64,000 nt of DNA from Bryum argenteum (lineage: Eukaryota > Streptophyta > Bryopsida > Bryales > Bryaceae), in NCBI GenBank assembly GCA_037043015.1, contig CM073324.1, positions 26,862,097 to 26,926,096 on the forward strand, in the 5' to 3' direction. Positions 58,691-64,000 of this stretch are shown piece after piece; positions within the stretch are counted from its first letter, which is position 1, and each line of letters begins with the position of its first letter. The translations under genes were made by a program, and so were the position numbers. The notes below the pieces were generated by a model, which ran no database searches, was not told the origin of the DNA, and saw only the letters and a list, made by a program, of their open reading frames with translations.

Positions 58691-59330
58691 GGTAGTTATA
58701 AACAAGTTGGTGGGTAGTCTATGGTTGGAATTTTCATTATAAAATTCAAAAGAAGTTTGTTCAGGGATTTTAGATATCGCCTTGAAGAAAGCACTCTAAA
58801 GCTCATCTTCATGGGATAACCCCTCAAGGATAGTGGCCTCAAAATTGCAAAAACCCATAAAACTACCCTCTTTTGATGCAAGATTTAGATTTTTAATTTT
58901 TGATAAGTTTTGAACTATGTAACCGCAAGATCTAGTTCCTAACTTGTATATGTCCATGTGCAAAAAAATTAGTTAACACTCTCCACCATTTGTGAGATAT
59001 TCAAAGTTGGAAACAACTAAATTCTCTTGTTTAGAAGTTCATTCTACAATGGAAAAACCTAAAGAATGCTTGGATTTTCACATTGAGGTACGCTGATAAT
59101 TTAAGTTCAAATGTCAGTCTTTGACAATAAAAAAGGCATGTGACAAATAATTGGATTGAAGATCCAAACAGTGAGATTATGTCTTAAAACCTTAATATTT
59201 ACATGTACAAAAAGGAAAAAAAGAAAACAAAGTATACTTAATTCTTAGTGAATTATTGAAGTATGTGCGATCTTATTGATTTTGTTCACATTTTGAGGAT
59301 AAGTGAGCATATACCGTAGTTTGCGAAGAT
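58690..59330. repeat. Diverged copy of the 22.4-23.9 kb repeat
   Basis: Shares the order AAAATTGCAAAAA, CTTTTGATGCAAGAT, GTAACCGCAAGATCTAGTTC, CATTTGTGAGATATTC with 22375-22560. Non-coding. Confidence 0.6.
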
Positions 59331-59369
59331 TTGGGAAATTTTCAAATAGTGTTTTCAAACTTGAGAGTG

Positions 59370-59830
59370 AATAGAGAAATCTGCTAAGTACGACGGACTA
59401 GGGACCAAAACACGAAGTTTTCATCAGATTGGGGACCAAAACACCAAGTTTTCGTCAGATTGGGGACCAAACGTCGAACTAGGCACCAAATTCTTACTCT
59501 AAGATCGAACCGGGGACTAAACTCAAAAATGCATGATTTTGATGGTTTTCCTGAGCTTCGGTCCTCAGATCAACTTGGTGCCGAGTCGGCAACGTGATGC
59601 GCGGAAGACCGAAGGAGCACAATTGTTGTTCATCTGTGTGTGAAGGTCCCTAGTTTAATTACATTTGGTCCCCAGTTTAGTACATTTGATCCCCAGATTA
59701 GTGCATTTGGTCCCCAATCTGTTCTATTTAGAGGATAACTGAAAACAAGGTACGAAACAATAGACTATGGACCAACTGGGGTCCAAACTAAGAACTACGT
59801 AGCGGATTTCTCTAATATCTCCTAAGGAAC
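59370..59830. repeat. Short direct repeats built on GGGGACCAAA
   Basis: GATTGGGGACCAAAAC and ACCAAGTTTTCRTCAG recur at 59398-59470. Inverted ATTTGGTCCCCAGTTT-type copies occur at 59660-59720. A simple diverged repeat with no gene. Confidence 0.5.
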
Positions 59831-59924
59831 TTCAAGGAATCTTGAAGCATGAGTGGTCTCTCCACAAAGGTATGGGAAAACTCTACAATCCTCAAAAGAG
59901 TTCCAACTTTGTATTAAAAATAAT

Positions 59925-59927
<3 letters not shown>

Positions 59928-59967
<40 letters not shown>
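59928..59967. repeat. (AT)n microsatellite
   Basis: About 20 uninterrupted AT units. Confidence 0.95.
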
Positions 59968-59970
<3 letters not shown>

Positions 59971-60600
59971 AATCACTCGTTGACTAAAGTCAAAACGTCC
60001 AAGATAGGCTTCACTCTTATTATCTTATAGTTAATCCCTAAAGATTTGAGAAAGCCATAACAACTTTTTGCTAGTTCAAGCAGCTTAAATGAAGAAGTTA
60101 ATATTTTTCCCAAGATTTTAATTGAGTTCTCCCTTTCCTGAAATTTGCAAAGTGTTATAGTGTATACATGTGGTAAAATTTGCAAAGTCAAATTCTAGTT
60201 GTAAAACCTTCATCTAGAATTTTAGATTTCGAGTCCACAACGGGCAATTTATATTGAAACTTCTTTTGAATCTTTTGAAAATATGTTCATTACCAAATCA
60301 CTGCTAAGTTTAAAAGTGACCCCAGTCAAATGACAACCTCCAAAAATTACAAAACAATCTTCAAAGTTTTGGATAATTTCTTAATTATTTCTTTCAAATT
60401 TTGTTAAAATTCAAGATTTTGGATTTCCTCCAAAATGAAATTCTCAAAATTCACAAACTCATAAAAACACCTACCCACCATTCAATCCTTTTTACATTGA
60501 ATAAATCTGATAAAATGCATGTTTCATGTATCATTGTTTTTGGATCTTTTTTGTAGAGAAAATTTTGCATGAAGGTCAAAGAAGTGAAATAAGCCTCTAA
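59968..60600. other. AT-rich intergenic DNA
   Basis: No gene or clear element boundary. Confidence 0.35.
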
Positions 60601-60624
60601 AATTTTGCATGAGCGTACCTACAT

Positions 60625-60625
<1 letters not shown>

Positions 60626-60695
<70 letters not shown>
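60626..60695. repeat. (AT)n microsatellite
   Basis: About 34 AT units. A minus-strand open frame through it is an artefact of the repeat. Confidence 0.95.
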
Positions 60696-60696
<1 letters not shown>

Positions 60697-61500
60697 CCAA
60701 AATGTTTGGGGTAATAATCTTTAAGTTTTCCTTTACACCACATGGAGACAATGTCTCACAAGCAATGCCCAAAAGAGCTATTCCACCAACTTTGAATGTT
60801 ACGATCTCACAAATGGTGCATATCCAATTGTTGAAGTTTTGCATGGTGATAATGATAGTAGGTGGGTTTACGGTTAAAAAACTACAAAGAATAGTAAACT
60901 CTACGTTTCCTATTTATTTGTTGTTCATTAGACCTCAAAATCCAAAGCATGCATGAAACATGTTTTAGGAAGTTCCATACATTCGAGGTGTATTTTTTCG
61001 TGAATTTCTATATAATGTTGATCATAGTCAAGAAAGCAATCAAGATCAAAAAAATCTCCAATTTATTTAACCACTAAATTTCCTTGTTGTTTTGTCTCAA
61101 AACTGCCTTTTATAAGTCCCTTGCACTCCCAGCCATGTGAATTGATTTATTTCTCTAATTATAGACTTTTAACGGTAGAAACTTGTACCTTCAGCTTCTT
61201 GTTTTTGAGTTATTTGTCATATTTTCAACTGTTGGATCTTCTCCATTTGTAGAATCATAACATTCAAAGCTCATGCAAATGTTTTTTTGGTCATTGCACG
61301 AGACACATAGTATTAATGGTGCCAAGAGCAAGTTGAAGTTTGCTACCCCAAACAATTTGGGCATGTTTTTCCCCATGTGGGTAATCAAGTTGGGAACGCT
61401 CATGCAAAATTTAAGAGACTCGTTCCGATTTGTTGAGCTCCATGCAAATTGTTTTTGAGAAAAAGGTTCAAAAACAACAATATAGAAAAACATGTACCTC
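60695..61500. repeat. Imperfect inverted pair of an AT-rich repeat
   Basis: Around 60695-60760 (CCAAAATGTTTGGGGTA) and 61345-61380 (TACCCCAAACAATTTGGGCATG) are related in inverse order, each with GCACGAG- or GTGGAGAC-type neighbours. AATTTTGCATGA and GCATGCAAAATTTAAGA motifs recur nearby. Confidence 0.4.
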
Positions 61501-61564
61501 GTTATACATATTTATTTTTTGAAACATGTTGAACGGTGAGTAGGTGCCTTAATGAGTTTGCGAA

Positions 61565-61625
61565 TTTTGAAAAAATAAAAAAATAAAAAAATAAAAAAAT
61601 AAAATAAAAAAAATAAAATAATAAT
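61565..61625. repeat. A-rich (AAAAAAT)n microsatellite
   Basis: Seven or so units of A6-7 followed by T. Confidence 0.9.
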
Positions 61626-62024
61626 CCCATTTCTCAAAATTTTACAATTCCAGAAAGAAAAAACTGTCAAATTACTAGAAATTGTTAATATTGTTTCTGT
61701 ACTTTTTGGAGGCTGCCTTTGAAAGTTTCAAAAAGTTTCAAAAATTTAAGAAAAGTTTACCGATGCCCTCGAACTTTGCGAAACTTTGCGAAACTCAACT
61801 TCGGTTCTAGACTTGGACACGATGGAAGCGAATTGCCTGACATGCTTCGAGACGACAAGCTTCCAAGTCGGACGGATTCTATGTGCATCAAAGTCGTAAA
61901 GGTTCTGCACTAAATATTGTAGGGGGGAATCAATCTTCATTACAAGAATCGGAGTGCGATTCCTTCAAAATTGACAAGTCCATAACCTGCAGCGTGATAC
62001 ATCCTGATGATCGAGCGAAGGTGT

Positions 62025-62180
62025 TAAGAATTTGAAGCTGGGGGTATTACGGCACATGACCATGGAGTCGGTCTTTTTACCAGACCTGCAACCACCGACT
62101 CAAGTCACACTGTGGGACGAGTGCAAGTATCTGCACGTGCCTGAGGAGGTCCAGTTAGATTTTTGGTGTTGGTGGTGATG
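62025..62180 (+). pseudogene. Possible LRR-like fragment
   Basis: The plus-strand reading LKLGVLRHMTMESVFLPDLQ, then PPTQVTLWDECKYLHVPEEV, resembles an LRR strand and loop but is short, with no start. The weak resemblance to F-box/LRR proteins is impression only. Confidence 0.2.
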
Positions 62181-62469
62181 GCATTTGATAATTTATGGTA
62201 CGCCCTGGTGATCACGGATTCAGGGTGACGGAAGGCGGCACTTCCACATACCACTGTGGTCTACTTCCCTTCCTTTTTTTTCGTGAAACAATCTGTGGTG
62301 TATTTCTCGATCGTGTTCACCGACGAATCAAGGGGGTGCTGCGGCAAGCGCAGTAGCCCCCGGGACGGCGAACCGTGGTAGCGAACGACCGACAGCTGGA
62401 TCAGCGATGAGGAGGGACCGAGGGAGATCTGCATACTGCACGTGCACATCGCTGTACTCCCCTCACGGC

Positions 62470-62990
62470 GGATGCGGGAGTGCGGCCGTGCAGCTTCGAC
62501 GCCAGCCCGCGATATATATTGGCATAAGTACCCGCTCCCTTCTCGTGGGTCCGAGTGTCTCAAGCTTACCGCGCGGAGTCTCGAGTGAGCCTAGGGGCAC
62601 CGGATTTGGGATCTCGAAGGCTGTCAAATTATCTTTTCGTAGTAATTGCGGGATCTTGATAGTAAGCAGCAGCTGTCCCAATCCTAAAATGAACACAAGG
62701 CGCGCAAGCAAGTGTTTGGTAACGGTAAGAAGTATCCTTTCGGGATGCAATCTCCATGCATTTGCAGCCTTTCTTCGGCATGGCTCGGCTACCTCTGCTT
62801 GGCCTCGGCGACTCCAGGCTGGGTCGGTACTACGGTGAAGCTCTCGCTCCTACCTCCACTCAGTACAACTCTTAAAATACCCATCTGTTCCTTAATATAT
62901 CACTTCCGGTTACACCTGTATTCAAGCAGTCTTGTCTGTACGAATTCTGCTAAACGACGTAAAGCGCTAACTGTTGATTCCTACAAATAA
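62470..62990. repeat. Segmental duplicate, copy 2 (pairs with 43808-44340)
   Basis: See the partner copy. Both strands carry open frames across part of it (plus 62407-62838, minus 62463-62750) but only the short GTGFGISK-type plus reading is kept in both copies, so coding is doubtful. Confidence 0.8.
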
Positions 62991-62997
62991 ATAAATG

Positions 62998-63135
62998 TCA
63001 ACGACATCACACCGTAAATTTCAACGACATCACACTGTAAATTTCAACGACATCACACTGTAAATTTCAACGACATCACACTGTAAATTTCAACGACATC
63101 ACACTGTAAATTTCAACGACATTACACCGTAAATG
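62998..63135. repeat. Six tandem 23-bp units
   Basis: TCAACGACATCACACTGTAA followed by ATT, at 62998, 63021, 63044, 63067, 63090 and 63113. The four inner units are identical or nearly so, and the outer two have CACACCG or ATTACACCG variants. Confidence 0.95.
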
Positions 63136-64000
63136 TCAGAAAGGCAGTAAATTTTCAACCCCTAAGAGCCAATGATCGGAAAAACCGACCGCTAGTGTAT
63201 ATGAGCCGATGGATTTAGCTCATCGGGCGGTCCATTTATGAAACTACCGGCTAAAAACTGATGAAAATTACAAATAAATTTCTATTCTTAGTATAAAATA
63301 AGAAAATTGCCGGATGAAATCTGTGAAAAATCGATTAAGTGTGGGAAATGCCGGTTATTAGCTACACTAAAAATTATATTTAGTGTTGGATGACAATTAG
63401 TGTAGTACCCACCATCATCCTCCAACACTACTAGTCAACTTGTGGACAATTGTCTCAGAAAATCTTAAAAAGAATTTGGTTTAATTCTGCCGGGCTTCGG
63501 CTCTGGCTCTTGTATGTGTTTAACTTCAGTAAAGCATATACTGTTCAAGAAAAAAAAAAAACTTGTGGACAATTAGTGTATTGGGGGGGCCACCCCTTCT
63601 TAATGGCAACCTCCCTTTCATTGTCAACTTGTAGACAATAGTGTATTGGAGGGCCACCATATCTTAATGGCAGCCTCCCTTTTAGTCCCCAAAGTTGCAA
63701 GTTGGCTAACACCAAACCAAAATCTAACACTAAATGTCAACTTCTTCATTTTTCAATTCTTTTATTCTTACTATTGTTGACAATTGTAGTAGGGATTTTG
63801 CCCTAGTCTAAACTACTTTCAGTATAGTGTGGTTCAACGGTAAAAAAGCAAAATAGTCTGTCGTATTGTGACTAAGGTCACATGTATTCGCGGTATAAGT
63901 GTAACTATGTATAAACGTACCTGAGGGCTTGTCTTGCGGCAATTCACTCTTATACCCAGGGATCACTCAATTTGGGTTACTGTCATTACCAATGCACTAT
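63136..64000. other. Right edge, AT-rich, no gene seen
   Basis: A segment of about 75 bases (CAACTTGT-GACAAT-AGTGTATTGG, then GGCCACC, then TCTTAATGGCARCCTCCCTTT) is repeated at 63560-63630 and 63627-63690. A poly-A run at 63551-63562 follows TATACTGTTCAAG. Confidence 0.5.

Noticed and set aside
60524-60844. Minus-strand frame with a long Ile-Tyr run
   Set aside because: Translation of an (AT)n microsatellite.
62407-62838. 143-codon plus-strand frame in the 62-kb duplicate as a gene
   Set aside because: The partner copy at 43.8 kb breaks the frame, and the minus strand is open over the same stretch, so coding is not supported.
62998-63135. Regular 23-bp repeats as a CRISPR-like array
   Set aside because: The units are contiguous with no unique spacers, and the genome is eukaryotic.
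1-64000. tRNA, rRNA or snRNA genes
   Set aside because: Reading both strands for B-box-like GGTTCGAATCC and paired stems found no convincing candidate. A covariance-model scan would be decisive.

Overview
This is nuclear DNA from a land plant or a close streptophyte alga. The evidence is intron-dense genes with GT-AG introns of roughly 65-710 bases, a plant-type TOM1/THH1-family membrane protein, plant telo-box promoter motifs, and abundant Mutator- and PIF/Harbinger-type repeats. Nothing seen fixes the species. The moderate base composition and compact introns would suit a non-seed plant or charophyte, but that is a guess.

Four host genes can be rebuilt exon by exon. At the left edge (1-873, minus strand) is the 5' part of an HtrA/Deg-type serine protease gene that runs out of the window, with telo-box motifs in its promoter. 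At 12177-15013 (plus) is a 13-exon gene for a seven-pass TOM1/THH1-like protein of 393 residues. At about 17685-18938 (plus) is a TFIIIC subunit 6 (GTF3C6/tau55-N domain) gene whose 5' end is uncertain. At 30163-38219 (plus) is a complete 23-exon DNA topoisomerase II gene encoding 1446 residues, with every splice junction in phase.

The rest is mostly mobile DNA and its debris. At 3160-6566 two Harbinger-type elements are nested, and the inner one carries an intact Myb/SANT-like gene without a visible transposase. At 10561-11366 lies a decayed Crypton/ZMYM-related (DUF3504-like) gene. Several MITEs have clean terminal inverted repeats and target duplications: a 216-bp Mutator-type element with a perfect 9-bp duplication, Harbinger-type elements with TTA/TAA duplications, and a TTAA-flanked family with CCCTTAAA ends that looks piggyBac-like. 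At 21-27 kb and 58-61 kb there are diverged AT-rich repeats.

From 38.9 to 63.1 kb the DNA is a patchwork of segmental duplications. It includes a locally amplified, unrecognised coding-like family (at least eight fragments), an F-box/LRR-like gene fragment between long GC-rich inverted repeats (Pack-MULE-like), and duplicated blocks whose paired copies reveal empty sites for two transposon insertions. No tRNA, rRNA or CRISPR array was seen.
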